Positions 35,580 to 47,556 of a DNA stretch of 64,000 nt are shown piece by piece. The stretch is from Diogma glabrata (taxonomy: Eukaryota > Arthropoda > Insecta > Diptera > Cylindrotomidae): positions 382,281,460 to 382,345,459 of the forward strand of contig OY856187.1 in the NCBI GenBank assembly GCA_963693315.1, written 5' to 3'. Position 1 is the stretch's first letter. Every line of letters starts with the position of its first letter. Below the pieces are notes generated by a model that made no database searches, was not told where the DNA came from, and worked only from the letters and a program-made list of their open reading frames with translations. The position numbers and the translations under genes were made by a program.

Positions 35580-36080
35580 GCGAAAAAATAAAAAAATTTA
35601 AATTAAATAAATAAAAATACAACAAAATAAAATAAATAAATAAATGAAATAAAAATAATAAAGTAAAATAAAAAAAATAAAAATAAAAAAATGAAAATAT
35701 AATAAAAATATAAAAAAATAAAAAAAAAAAATTTAATAAATAAATAAAATAAATAATAAATAAATAATGTATAAATAATAAAACAATAATAAATAAATAA
35801 TAAATAATAAATAAACAATAAAAACTAATAATAAATAATAAATAATAATAACAAATAATGAATAATAATAATAAATAATAATAATAATAGTAATAAATAA
35901 TAATAATAAATAACAATAATAATAAATAATAATAATAATATAATAAAATATAATAAAAATATAAAAATATAAAATAAAATTATACTAAAAATAATAAAAT
36001 AAAATAATGAAATAAAATAAAATAAACAAATAAAAAAATATAAATAGAAAATAATAAATAAAAAAGTAAAAAGAAAATAA
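35580..36080. repeat. AAT/AAAT microsatellite
   Basis: About 500 bp of AATAATAATAAATAAAT-type simple sequence with few G or C. The Tyr/Leu/Phe-rich frames on the minus strand here are artefacts. Confidence 0.9.
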
Positions 36081-36779
36081 AATTGATACACCAAGACACA
36101 AAGACACATGTCCAAATAAATTTAAAACAATAAATTTTGGAGTTTATTCCAGTAAAAATATTTAAAAAAAATTTCTATGAAAAATCAATATTCTTGTCAA
36201 AATGAGATACCTTTACATAATTGTGAATAAAAGCGAAATGCGTTCATCGATTTTCATGATCTATGTCTCGTTTTGTGTACAGATTATGTGACTTAACGTT
36301 AAAGTAATAAGACTTGACACTTTTTCCCGTTTTGAATTTTTCATGATTTTTTAAAATACAATTTTTTTATTTTTTAAGCAAAAAATTATTTTTTTCTTCA
36401 TAAATTTATTTATAACTGCGAAACTGTTGATTGTGTAAAGAAATAGTGTATTAGTAGATTAAAGGAATTGTAATTCTTAAATTTTTTAAATTTGTTTCAG
36501 TATATCGGACTCTTGAGAATGACTCTTGAGTTATGTCCCCAAAACGTGACTATTTCCCCTATATGATACATGCTAACTTCAAATCGATATATCTCGATTC
36601 CTAGACGTGACTCAGCGAAACGCCGGGACACATATAACTTTTTTTTACCGATATAACTTTTCCATTTCCATTTCCTTTTTCAGAGCTATTGCGAACAATG
36701 CTAAGTGAAGCTTAACAGAATTTCACTGATACCACACTGAGAGTTCTATGAAACAACTAGTTTAGTGACCACTGACCTT
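36081..36779. other. AT-rich sequence, no gene seen
   Basis: No feature could be supported in this stretch. Confidence 0.5.
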
Positions 36780-37655
36780 CTAGATGCCATAACCGTCACG
36801 ACTGAAGCCCAATTTTTGCAACATTTCGACAACCCAATTGCTAATTTAGTAAATCTATAAGATCTCATTGCTTCAAAAATTTTTGCTTACTCTAGAACTC
36901 AAAAACAAACAGTTTGAACTCCAAATATCGACATAAACCAACCATCTAAGCCAAAGAGATTGAGTTCTAGAACTCTTCTCGAGACAACGATCGCAAGATC
37001 TAATTCAACTTAATGGATAACATGTCATTTCAGCTGTAACTGACGTGTCATTTCAGCTATTTTCGCTCAGAAACATGTGATATCTACATTTACTCTAGTT
37101 TTAGCGAACCATTACTACTATTAGTGTGTCGACTGAAACCAAAATACTAAAATTAAATCTTGGACTTTGACGTTTATTCGTGAACCATTTTATCATAGTC
37201 AATGTGATGGTTTTGATAATTAGAGCAGGCTTCTTTGATAAATACGGGATACTGGTTGATATTAAACAGAATGATGTTGAAGTGAACGATATCTATTCCA
37301 GTAAACGACAAAACTCCTCGTAAAATTAATGAGATACAACACGAGTTCAAAGAGCTAACACAATGTGAAATATGCAATCATGATCTTTTCTCTTTCAAAA
37401 ATTCCAACTTTGCACAAGTTTAAATTAATTTCTTATGTTGTTCTATTTTCTCCAAAGAAATAGACCAACAAGGGAACGAGGATAGATGTTATTTCTGATT
37501 TTCTTCCAAATGTTCAAACAACACCGTTGATTCTAAGGAATGTTAAACTTTTATTGTCTTTTTATTCCAATCGCTGACAGTGGCCATGCCATTTTCTTGA
37601 TGCACAACTCGCTGTCGTGGTTGAAGCTTTTGACACAAAGATTGATGCAGTGCAA
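36780..37655 (+). pseudogene. Strongly decayed gypsy pol remnant
   Basis: Broken frames carry FFDKYGILVDIKQN near 37229-37270, matching the end of a gypsy protease (the DFLxKYxxLVDIK box). A short RNase H-like piece with GWFD/EAFDTxID-like residues lies at 37571-37655, and a nearly identical piece is found at 46380-46470. Many stops are present. The piece at 37571 joins directly to LTR-like sequence at 37657. Confidence 0.5.
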
Positions 37656-37656
37656 T

Positions 37657-37977
37657 GATTCTTTATACTGCATCCAAAGATGTACATACAGACAAATTTC
37701 TTAAATTTATTGGATCCTGAAAGAAAATAAATAAAATGCCGCTTATTCCGTAACCACACTGTGCATTAGGTAATGGAAATTATATTAAAGATTTATCGAA
37801 AATAATTATTTTGCTTACCCACCGCAAGCTTATGGATATCTACTGAAAAGTTAATAATAAACTCATTTGGACCGCACATCAGCTCGAGCATCAGGATTCA
37901 TCGAACAGACCACTTCTGCATCGCACACCACCTCCACCATGGGTCATCATCTCCAGGACCACACAACAGCCTCTACA
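37657..37977 (+). repeat. 5' LTR region of copy A
   Basis: Similar to 47557-47885 from GATTCTTT through TTATTGGATCCTGAAAG and TCATTTGGACCGCA. It ends CTACA two bases before the primer site. The left border is set only by where similarity starts. Confidence 0.65.
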
Positions 37978-37979
37978 AC

Positions 37980-37997
37980 TGGTGACCCCGACGTGAT
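37980..37997 (+). promoter_or_regulatory. Primer-binding site for tRNA-Trp
   Basis: TGGTGACCCCGACGTGAT is an 18-base match to what is expected for the 3' end of tRNA-Trp, the same site as in Rous-type and CsRn1-type elements. It lies two bases after the LTR end. It is deleted in copy B. Confidence 0.8.
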
Positions 37998-38142
37998 CGA
38001 AATAGGCAATTTTTTTTGTTTTTAACCAGGAGTTTATTGTTTATTAGTTAGTGTTAGTCTTTGTTTTCAATGCTCCTCAACACCCCTCTACCTTGCTGCC
38101 GTCCTATTGGCCCACCTTAGATGCGGATGAAATTTCCCGATT

Positions 38143-39891
38143 GTGTCTGTGAGCGACCCACCCATTCTTCCAACTGAGCTGGAACCGAATGAAGCTGCTA
38201 ATACCTTAACTGTAAGCCAGGAGCAGCTTGAAAAGTTGTTTGATGCCCGGATGGAAACTGAATTTACCAGAATGCAACTACATCAACACCCTCTCCCTCA
38301 AAGCCGCAAGTTCATTTCACCCACCTCCTCCAGAGCAATTTCACGAAGATTCAACAACGTTTTGACTTGACCCCTTTTAATTTTGATTATTTTTTGTTTA
38401 TAGATGGTCTTTGATAAATAAAAAATACAAGTTCTCTTACAATTTTTTTTTTCGACCAGGGGTCTTCACAGGGTGCCCCTCAATTTTTGTTATTTTGTGA
38501 TGTGAGTGCATTTTGACGAGCGATTGTAGAAAAACTGCTCAATCGATTTTCATAAATGATATGTCGTTGAATAAGTATTAGAACAAAGTTTTAAAAAATG
38601 CACACTGTTAATTTTTTGAAATAATTTTTAACGGTGTAACATAAGAAAAAAATGGTGTAATTGAAAAAAAGATGGCATAGCCTTTTTTTTTTTAAACTAA
38701 ATTGAAGCTTATTTTATATCTAACCACTTGTGAAAGTTTGGGACTAGTTATATTTTTTGTTTTAGAGATAAAATTCGTTGTGCATATGACTGTCGAGAAT
38801 CGGTTTTTTTTGTTCTGAAGGAAAATTATAAAAATGGCGATTTTTAGATTCAGATTTTTTTTATGTTAAATATCAAATATTTTATTATTAAATAAACTTT
38901 TTAAAAAGCAATTTCAGTCAAGCTCATTTTGACTCGACCCTTTTTAATTTGGTTTATTTTGGTCTATATTTAAAAAAATTCTACTTGAAGCCGTATTTTT
39001 CATTTATCAAAGGCTATCTATAAACTAAAAATAAACCAAATTAAAAAGGGTCGAGTCAAAATGTCGCAAAATTTTGCTGAACTTGACTGAAATTGCTTTT
39101 TAAAAAGTTCATTTAATAATAAAATATTTGATATTTAACATAAAAAAAATCTGAATCTAAAAATCGCCATTGTTATAATTTTCCTTCAGAACAAAAAAAA
39201 CTGATTCCCGACAGTCATATGTACAACGAATTTTATCTCTAAAACAAAAAATATAGCTAGTCCTAAACTTTCACAAGTGGTTAGATATAAAATAAGCTTC
39301 AATTTAGTTTAAAAAAAAAAAAAGGCTATGCCATCTTTTTTTAAATTACACCATTTTCACCTTATCAAAGACTATCTATAAACAAAAATTAATCAAAATT
39401 AAAAGGGGTCAAGTCAAAACGTTGTTGAATCTTCGTGAAATTGCTCTCCAGCATCCGCCCCTCCAAATTAACGCCGTTACTCTTCTATTTGGTCCTATAC
39501 AGCAGAACTTTGGTTTATCATGCTTGAAGGGCAATTCTCCCTGGCCAACATTAAAACCCATCAAGTCAAGTACAGTTGTGTACTTGATGCCATAACGCCA
39601 TTTCTTGCTTCGCTGGTTAAAGACATTATTTTCCAGCCAAAAACGACTAAACCAAATGATAATTTAAAACAGACTCTTCTAGGCCGCCTATCAAGAAGCT
39701 CTTCAGACCGATTGAGCAAGTTTCTTCTCGGTATGGGCTTGGGCGATAAAACCCTCTCACAATTTCTCCGGATTATAAGTTTTGAATCCAAAGGTCTCGT
39801 ATCAGAAGAGATTTTAAAACTATTTGGGAGAAAAAACTTCAAGATGCTGCGTATCAGTATCACGGTAGTCAATGCTGACTTGCCGAGATAG
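38143..39891 (+). pseudogene. gag: gypsy gag, copy A, split by a foldback insertion
   Basis: The N-terminal part (38143-38333) has LTVSQEQLEKLFDARME and a Pro/Ser-rich stretch. After the insertion, 39446-39891 has LEGQFSLANI, TKPNDNLKQTLLGRLSRS and GLGDKTLSQFLR, the capsid boxes of insect gypsy gag. The canonical Trp-Phe before the LEGQF box is still readable. The frame then stops, and the zinc knuckle is not readable in this copy. Structural protein of the virus-like particle in family members; non-functional here. Confidence 0.75.
38334..39445. mobile_element. Foldback element, 1,112 bp, in gag copy A
   Basis: The ends are AGCAATTTCACGAAGATTCA and its inverse. CTCCAG is duplicated on both sides (38328-38333, 39446-39451), and copy B shows the empty site near 48360. 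Almost the whole element is an imperfect palindrome around about 38960-39010. The left arm has about 200 bp (38440-38650) missing from the right. An inner GGGTCGAGTCAAAAT pair repeats the outer GGGGTCAAGTCAAAAC, as though one copy sits inside another. No gene. Confidence 0.85.
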
Positions 39892-40137
39892 CCTTCGAAG
39901 TTTTGATCGCCATCTAAGTGCGGTAGATTATTCTTCTATACTTTTCTTCCTCCTCCAGCGAAGACAAGGCGGCCTGGGCTCTGCGATACAATGAATTCTT
40001 CGTCTAGATCCTTTCTCCGTAGTAAGAGTAGACCCAGGGATCGAAACAACTAGTCAATCTCCAAAAAACTCCTGAGCTCAATACAGGAGGCTGCATGTGA
40101 TGACAGCTTCTCCAAACTCCGTTTACTGATATTTGAT

Positions 40138-40413
40138 ATGAGCTCCCGTCGACAATTCTTGATTGACACAGATGCTGAAATTTTAGTTCTCTCCGCAACA
40201 ACAGAGGAAAAACTCTCTCGAAAATCGGCTTTTACTCGACGCCCATCAGCACTTATGGTACAAGAGCCTCTAAATATTGGTCTCAGACGTATGATCTGTC
40301 AGAAATTTGTTATCGCCGATGTTATATCATTCCTATTCTTGGAACTGATTTCCTGAACAAATATGGTCTCCTAGTGGACATTAAGAATCAACGCTTCGTC
40401 GATCCACTAACCT
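40138..40413 (+). pseudogene. gypsy protease, copy A
   Basis: FLIDTDAEILVLSATTEEK corresponds to the FLIDTGAEISVLP active site, with Gly replaced by Asp after the catalytic DT. It continues to LNIGLRRMICQKFVIADV and, after a frameshift, the NKYGLLVDIKNQ box. The LTR element at 40418 cuts it. Confidence 0.75.
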
Positions 40414-40417
40414 TCTT

Positions 40418-43400
40418 TGTAACGAAATTCGAACTTTTATAAATTATAATTTTTAAATTTTACATGCATGACTTATTCTTACTTAAAAACTTCCGAGTTT
40501 TAAAATTATGTTGATCGATTAATTATAAAAATTCTCATTTTTAAACAAAATTGTCTGTTTCAATTTCCCTCTCCAACAAATCAATAATTTCTCCAACGTA
40601 TAAAAAAAACTTAATCAAACATGTTTATTATTGAAATTGAGTGACGTAATTAAATCTTAACAGTAGCATACAAAAATGTTGCGACCTTTAATAAAATCAA
40701 TGAAATTATAATTGAAAATAAAAATCATTATTTTTAGAGCAAAAAAGCAATAGTCCTGGCATAACAAAACTAGACGAAACTAAGATAATAATGGAGGCCA
40801 CATTATTATCCGTTGTTTATCCTAGAAGAAAGGACTATGAAAATCGGCAATCGCAACTTGCTACAAAAACTACTTTAACTATTCAAACTTTTGAATGATG
40901 ATATGAAAATTTACGTCAAAGAGAAACAGAAACAGAAAATCTGATGTACAAAAAAATATGCTATACATATATTAAGATTATTCAAATTGTTCTTAAAATT
41001 ATTATTTTATATTTATTATCTAATATATTAATTTTTATTTATTTTATTTTATTTCTTAATTGTAAAATCTTATAATTAATTTATGTGACTTAACACCTCT
41101 AAAGGAAAATATTTAATTATTTAACATTGAAAAAATAAAAATATTTGATTATTGATTTATTTGTTAGGTGTTAAGTCTTAACTCAAAAATATTTATTTAT
41201 TTAGAAAAAATAAAGAGATTTAATAAATTATTAGATTTTGATCTTGATGTTTTTTGATTAATTAGAAAAATTGTTGTTTAATTAATTTATCTTAAAATTA
41301 TTTATATTATTATTCTAAAAAGATTATTTTATTTCATAAAATTTATTTATATAATTTTCAAAAATCATTGCTTTGTGTAATTATTTTATTTTAAACATAA
41401 AATATATTTATTTATTTATTTGTTAGAAAAATTGGTTTAGTTAAATCTTCAAAAAAAAATTTTTATTTTTGAAAATTTAACAAAGAAATATTTGTTTAAT
41501 TTACATACCTAAAATTATTATTTCCAAAAAAAATATATTCTATTTAATAAATTTTATTTATTTATATTTTCAAAAATTATTTATTTTATTTACAAAAAAT
41601 TGTTTATTAACTTATTTTCCAAAAATGATAAGAGATTTCCAAGTAAAATATTTGTTTGTTGACAAAAAAAAACAACCGAAATATGATACAAATGTCCAAT
41701 GTTATCTAATTCTATACTTGAATTCTCACGCTCGCGAGCACCCCCAAGAATGCATGTGAGAACCGAAAGGAAAAGCCCCTTACGACCAGATTCTACAATA
41801 CGGTTTCTCCAAAACTTAAACTAACAAAGGTAATCACAACTGTCACGATTAGACCCTAGGCCCATATCTACTGACCCAGTTGTGATTCCTTAACCTAAAA
41901 ATAAATTACTAGAACTAATGACGAGTTCTTGGAGTACGCTCCCGAGCGCCAGACTTCAAGCAAGTCTTAAACTCCATGACATTGTTCTATTGCAAAGCTA
42001 AATTGTAAAAATAGGTAAGTTTGAAATTGTATTATCTGATCCTGAAAAAAATAGAATTGGTTCTTCTCCTCATTACACCGAAGAAGCCTCTGAGCAAAGA
42101 ATGGTACTACTGGTTTGCACCTAAGTACAAACACAGCAGCACCCTTCCTCGTCCCTGGGAACTTCCTCGCCGAATGAAGAGAAGAAACCAATGTCCATCG
42201 ATCGCATGTCCATGATGGACAAACGCGACCTAAGAACGTTATTATCGTTGAGGAGTGAAGCTCCATGAATGCTCTTTTAGAGCTACCGCTAGAAAGAGTT
42301 TTATTTTATATTTATAAAAACTACCAAAAACTTACTTTTCAAAACTATTTACATAAAAAAAAATATTATCGAAAATATTTACATTATTTACAATATAATA
42401 CAACTATGTACAATATGTACAAAACCCTAAACAGGTTTATCAAAAATAAAGAAAACAAAAATCGAAAAAATAATTCCAATTGGAAACTGGTTTGACGACC
42501 AACACCCAAACCAGATTATTAAAATAAAAACTACCATATAACGGTATTACCCAAAAAATTCCCACCAAAAAGGAAAATTTTACTCATACATATAAAGACA
42601 TAGGGGCCCTTTTTGTTCGGCGTCGCGTAACGAAATTCGAACTTTCTATAAATTATAATTTTTAAATTTTACATGCATGACTTATTCTTACTTAAAAACT
42701 TCCGAGTTTTAAAATTATACTGATCGATTAATTATAAAAATTCTCATTTTTATACAAAATTGTCTGTTTCAATTTCCCTCTCCAACAAATCAATAATTTC
42801 TCCAACGTATAAAAAAACTTAATCAAACATCAGTGCCCAGCTCGAATCCTTGGGCAGACACGCTATCGATTACGCCGTTGAGGCGATGACTATTTCAAAG
42901 TTGAAACTTCTTCATCACTTAATTATTTTTTACTTAAGTTGAATTTTTCCACTGTCATTAGACTTCATATTATGGAAATGCTTTTACATTATATGGGAGT
43001 TTTTGCATTAAATTTCTAGACAATACTTTGTGTGAATTCATAGAATGGGGAACATTTCTATTCTAATTAACATCCTAAGTCACGATTGTATAGTCATTAT
43101 TGATTGTTTCCAATCAATGTGAAATCAATGGCTGACACTTGGTCAATTTGTAGTTCTATATGTATTAACATTAGACTACATTAAGGGAATTTAAATTTTA
43201 TTTTGGATTTTTGAGATCAATTAAACTCAAGTAAGTAAAGAAGTAATTGGAATATTTTCAATTGAAAGGTATGGTTTGAAGTTTCTCAGAAAAAAACTAC
43301 AATTCACATTTTACGTGTTTCGGATCGGATTCGAACCTACCCTCGTCAGTGCCCAGCTCGAATCCTTGGGCAGACACGTTATCGATTACGCCGTTGAGGC

Positions 43401-43817
43401 GATGACTTAAGTAAAAAAATAATTAAGTGATGAAGAAGTTTCAACTTTGAAATTGTCATCGCCTCAACGGCGTAATCGATAGCGTGTCTGCCCAAGGATT
43501 CGAGCTGGGCACTGACGAGGGTAGGTTCGAATCCGATCCGAAACACGTAAAATGTGAATTGTAGTTTTTTTTCTGAGAAACTTCAAACCATACCTTTCAA
43601 TAGAAAATATTCCAATTACTTCTTTACTTACTTGAGTTTAATTGATCTCAAAAATCCAAAATTAATCAAACATGTTTATTATTGAAATTGAGTGACGTAA
43701 TTAAATCTTAACAGTAGCATACAAAAATGTTGCGACCTTTAGTAAAATCAATGAAATTATAATTGAAAATAAAAATCATTATTTTTAGAGCAAAAGAGCA
43801 ATAGTCCTGGCATAACA
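40418..43817 (+). mobile_element. LTR element without coding capacity, 4-bp TSD TCTT
   Basis: Two LTRs of about 349 bp, TGTAACGAAATTCGAAC to CCTGGCATAACA, lie at 40418-40766 and 42626-43817 (the second is enlarged by a SINE-like insertion and begins C instead of T). TCTT flanks both sides (40414-40417 and 43818-43821). The internal part (40767-42625) has no gag or pol. Its middle is AT-rich except for 41690-42300. An AGGGGCCC tract lies about 20 bp before the 3' LTR. It is a large retrotransposon derivative (LARD/TRIM type). Confidence 0.85.
42831..43661. mobile_element. Composite tRNA-like SINE insertion in the 3' LTR
   Basis: The insert is flanked by a 12-bp duplication TTAATCAAACAT (42819-42830, 43662-43673). 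It contains three copies of a tRNA-like unit: minus at 42831-42892, minus at about 43325-43406 and plus at about 43455-43540. The last two form a head-to-head palindrome with shared outer sequence to 43195 and 43661. The plus unit has an exact B box GGTTCGAATCC at 43524-43534 and an A-box-like CGGCGTAATCG at 43468. A long TSD and a Pol III promoter suit a SINE, but the three-part arrangement is odd. Confidence 0.7.
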
Positions 43818-43821
43818 TCTT

Positions 43822-45033
43822 GTTCTGGCCAAAATCTCCACTTCTCCAATGCTCTCGCTAAGAATCATCAAAACGATTCGCTCGATATAAAAATCCAAGA
43901 TATCCTTGCTAAGCTGGCCAAACACAACTTGACTCACATTATTGAGACCCGCGGTCCTCCCGTCGCTGGTAAGTACAGACGATTAGCTCCGTACAAGATG
44001 GCGATCGCCAAGGCGGAATTCGACATTATGTTGTCGCAAGGCATTTTCCGACCTCTAGACCTTGTCAAAAAGAAAAACGGTAATGGAAACCATGGGGTGA
44101 CTACCGCTGTTTTAATAACGTCACCACTCTTGATAAATATCCAATTCTCCATATTCAGGCTTTCTTCCAATCGCTCGATAGAAGCAACATTTATTTCACA
44201 ATAGACTTCATCCGCGCGTAGCATCAGATTCCTCTATTAATCATCGCAATATTGTTAATACAGCAATATCTTTTTTGTTCGGACTTTTCGAATTCGTTCG
44301 AATGTCCAAATATCAAAGTTGATAAATGTAACTTTGTTAAAACTAACGTTGACTTTCTTGGAAATCATCTTGATGCCAATGGCATCAAGCCAACACTTGA
44401 ACGAGTTGTTCCCATAAATCGCAACAAACGCCCCGAAACGGTTAGATAACTCGATCGTTTCCTTGGTATGATCAATTGTTATCGCAGATACTTCATACCA
44501 CACTCAATGAATTTTTTAAAAGGTAAAAAATGAATTTCAAACGCGTCATTCAATGGAGCGAAGACGCCATTCAAGCCTTCGATCTTTGCAAACGTCAACT
44601 CAGTAAGCGCTTATGATTGTGAACTCCTTATTATCCTATCAAGCATTTACGGTTTCTCCTCGAAGATCGAACCTTCACGCTCTTTACCGATCATAAGCCA
44701 CTCATCTACGGCCTACGCTATGTCGCAGAATCCTGCCAAAGCACCACTGACACTCGTCACATCTCTGGAATTGATAATGTAGTTGTTGATACAATTTCTC
44801 ATGTTGAACAAATATCAATTCCAGAGAATATTCCCTACGACGAAATTTCTGATGCTCACTGCAATGATCTCGAACTGAAGGAATTAGTGAACACTAGTCC
44901 GACGCTAAAATTTTAAACAATGCCAGTATCACTAGAGCTATCTTCCGAAACTCTTTAATGCAATACTTTGACAGGCAATATTCGTCTATTTATTATAAAT
45001 CAATTTCGCTAAGTTGTCTTTGAAAGCTTTCAT
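43822..45033 (+). pseudogene. gypsy pol, copy A: RT, RNase H, integrase start
   Basis: THIIETRGPPVAGKYRRLAP (43935-44000) is the RT N-terminal box. It is followed by AKAEFDIMLSQGIFRP, then broken frames with KVDKCNFVKTNVDFLGNHLD (RT thumb). Remnants of RNase H (FTLFTDHKPL-like near 44680) and a start of integrase (VFESFHNL near 45010-45033) follow. The YIDD box is not readable. There are many stops and indels. Confidence 0.72.
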
Positions 45034-46379
45034 AATTTGATTGGTGACAGCCAATACGGTTTTCGAAACAAAAGATCAACTACCGATTTATTAAACTATG
45101 TAGCGCATTGTTGGAACAGCATACTTGAAAAAGGTGGTGAAACATACGTTATCGCTTTAGACATCTCCAAGGCATTCGATCGAGTCTGGCAGGCCAATTT
45201 AATCAACAAGCTCGTTGCGTATGGTTTTCATCCCAATGTTGTGAAGCTGATTCAAAACTTTCTATCCAACCGATACATTTCGGCCTCCTTAGACGGATTT
45301 TCTTCTGAGTCTAAACTAATTAGCGCTGATGTACCCCAAGGCTCAGTATTGTCCCCAACCCTATTTCTGATTTATATCAACGAATTGTTGAAAATCACCA
45401 GCAACCCAATAAATAGTTTTACAGATGATAGTACTCTGCACAAGTCGTTCGAGCCGCTTCCTTCAAAAGGTAAAATGCACCAACGAATTAATCCCGCCCG
45501 GAGAGACGCTGCCATAAACGTGAACAAAGACATGAATAAAGTCGCCGAAATGGGTGACCAAAACCTGGTCAGTTTCAACTCTACCAAAACACAGCTGTCG
45601 ATTATTACCAGATCAAAGACCGAGTTCCCCAAAGATATTTCATTCAGTATGTGTGATGAACCAATAGGTGAATGTAAAAACATTCGTTTATTGGGTGTCA
45701 CAGTTTCAAATGACCTACTCTGGAACGATCATGTAATGGCGATGGCAAAAAGCGCGTCTAAAAAACTCGGCCTCCTAAATAGATGCAAAAAAATTTTCAC
45801 TCCATACCAATTGCTCCATGTTTATAAGTCCTATATTCGTCCCTGTATGGAGTACTGCTGTCAAGTTTGGGGTGCTGCCTCTGTTTCCATTTTGGCCCTC
45901 TTGGACTCTGTTCAAAAGCGGGCTATACGAATTGTGGGTGATCGAACTTTGACATCAAAACTTGATTCCCTACAACATCGTCGCACTGTTGCTGACCTCG
46001 TTGTTTTTCACAAATATCGTCATCAGTAGTGCTCAGATGAAATCAGCGGCATCATCCCTCAAACTTATTCTTACCCCCGTTCCACTCGGCAATCGGCTGC
46101 CGCAACCGGTTAAACGGTGAAGATCCCGCGCTGTCATACTGGCAGATCGCAGAGAGACTTCTTTTTCCGAACTGCGTACAAATGGAATAGTTTGCCGGAA
46201 CACTTAGTCTCAGGTGGCTTCAACCCGCAGATGTTTAAAAAAAGCGTTAATCTACACCTTAGAACGCCAGTTGTTATGGGATCCAGGTCTAGACATAGGT
46301 CTTAAAAGGTATTTATGTGTTGTTGTGACACATATTCTAAATCCTATTACACAACACATTTTCTTTAAAAAAAAAAAAT
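45034..46379 (+). mobile_element. 5'-truncated jockey/CR1-like LINE, second copy
   Basis: Same family as 8862-10858, in plus orientation, truncated further (starts within the RT fingers) and ending in a short poly(A) at 46370-46379. It cuts the integrase of gypsy copy A. The sequence to its right is RNase H-like and does not resume integrase, so some rearrangement followed. Confidence 0.85.
45037..46305 (+). pseudogene. LINE reverse transcriptase fragment with FTDD in place of FADD
   Basis: The frame 45037-46029 has DSQYGFRNKRSTTDLL, ALDISKAFDRVW and VPQGSVLSPTLF. The catalytic box reads FTDD at 45418-45429, where the 9.7-kb copy has FADD. After a stop and frameshift the C-terminal tail follows to 46305 (FRTAYKWNSLPEHL). 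A 5' truncation plus this change make it non-functional. Confidence 0.82.
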
Positions 46380-47200
46380 CGCTGCCAGTAACCGTGTCAT
46401 TTTCTTGATGCACAACACGCTGTCCTGGTTGAAGCTTTCGACACAGCGATTGATGCAGTCGCTCAACTCGTCACCGATAATTGGCCGCCTTTTAGTTTCT
46501 TTTCAGTATAATCAACCGAACCCCAGCTGCGCTACAGCACCTACGACCGCGAACTGTTGACACCTTATTTAGCCCATAATGCTTTCGTTACCTTCTCGAA
46601 GGGCAAAATTTTATTTCATGCATTGCTGAAAAATCAAGACAAAGCATTCGACCGGTTTCTATAATTCACAATGTTGTTGCTGAAGCCCTGCTATTGACCA
46701 AATCCAACTATCTGACCATATCGATTATTCGACAATCGCTGATGCTCAAATGAACGATTCAGATATGGAAGAAATGACGCTTAAAATCCAAAAGTTTTCT
46801 ATTTTGCGCTCTTAGAAATCTATTTTGAGTGACGTGATACCATAACCGTTTCATAAAAACGTTTATGGAACATTCCCCACTTTAAACCCTGGAAATTACG
46901 GCTGTAATCGTAGTCACTGCTGCAGTTCCTAATATCGTTCTGGTCGCTTGAGGATCACTTTAATTACAACAATATTCTAGACTTTCAAACCTGTTAGCTG
47001 TTGTAATCCAAAATGTAACGACATGATCGAAGGCTTTCATAGAACAATGAAAGTGGCCACAACGTACCACGTTTGACTAGATGGAACATATACTGGCCCG
47101 ACTATACTTCCTACACACAAACGACATTGTTTTCAAAGTTACATTTCAACTGTAGCCAGCTTGTAACTTGCTCACACGACAACAACTACATAACTTCCAG
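46380..47200 (+). pseudogene. Decayed gypsy RNase H and integrase fragment
   Basis: Broken frames give YSTYDRELL-like sequence near 46530, then HIDYSTIADAQMNDSDM near 46720 (linker before integrase) and a HPG/zinc-finger-like trace near 47030. The start (46380-46470) nearly repeats 37571-37655. Order and direction fit the second gypsy family. Confidence 0.5.
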
Positions 47201-47556
47201 TTCCATAAAAAAATAATGTAGAAAGTTTACTTAATGCACTGTTGTTAGGTTGTACATTTATTTTTATTTTTTATCGGTGTAAACCACCATAATTCAAAAT
47301 AGTTCAACTCCTGGTGGAAAAAAAAGAAAGTTACCTAAAAATAATGTTAATTGTCAATCTCCATTAATTTTTTGCTATTCGATAACTACGCCATGATAAA
47401 AAAGAGTAAAAAAAATTAAGTTTGAAGTGTGTGTTGGTGGTTTTATTTATGTTAAAACTAATAGTTTGACTATGATTTAAATAAAGTAAAATATTAAAAT
47501 TAGTATTGTAAATACACTGTGTTTGTAAGAGAGTTTCACGAATACTTGAAGTGATT
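47201..47556. other. AT-rich sequence between gypsy fragments
   Basis: No gene. A CTCCTGGTGGAAAAAAAAG tract near 47309-47330 could be a polypurine tract before an LTR. Confidence 0.35.

Larger units (their letters stand above)
37657..45033 (+). mobile_element. Second gypsy family, copy A, decayed and interrupted three times
   Basis: LTR-like DNA (37657-37977) is followed by a primer site, gag pieces, protease, RT, RNase H and the start of integrase, in the right order. It is interrupted by a foldback element (38334-39445) and an LTR element (40418-43817), and it is cut at 45034 by a LINE. The copy at 47557-51219 gives the uninterrupted order. The same CsRn1-type features suggest a relative of the 23.5-kb family. 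Confidence 0.8.

Noticed and set aside
35455..36115. Tyr/Leu/Phe-rich minus-strand frames
   Set aside because: Products of the AAT microsatellite.
43455..43540. Functional tRNA gene
   Set aside because: The B box is perfect but the acceptor and anticodon stems do not form a cloverleaf, and it occurs as an inverted dimer inside a TSD, so a SINE-like origin is preferred.
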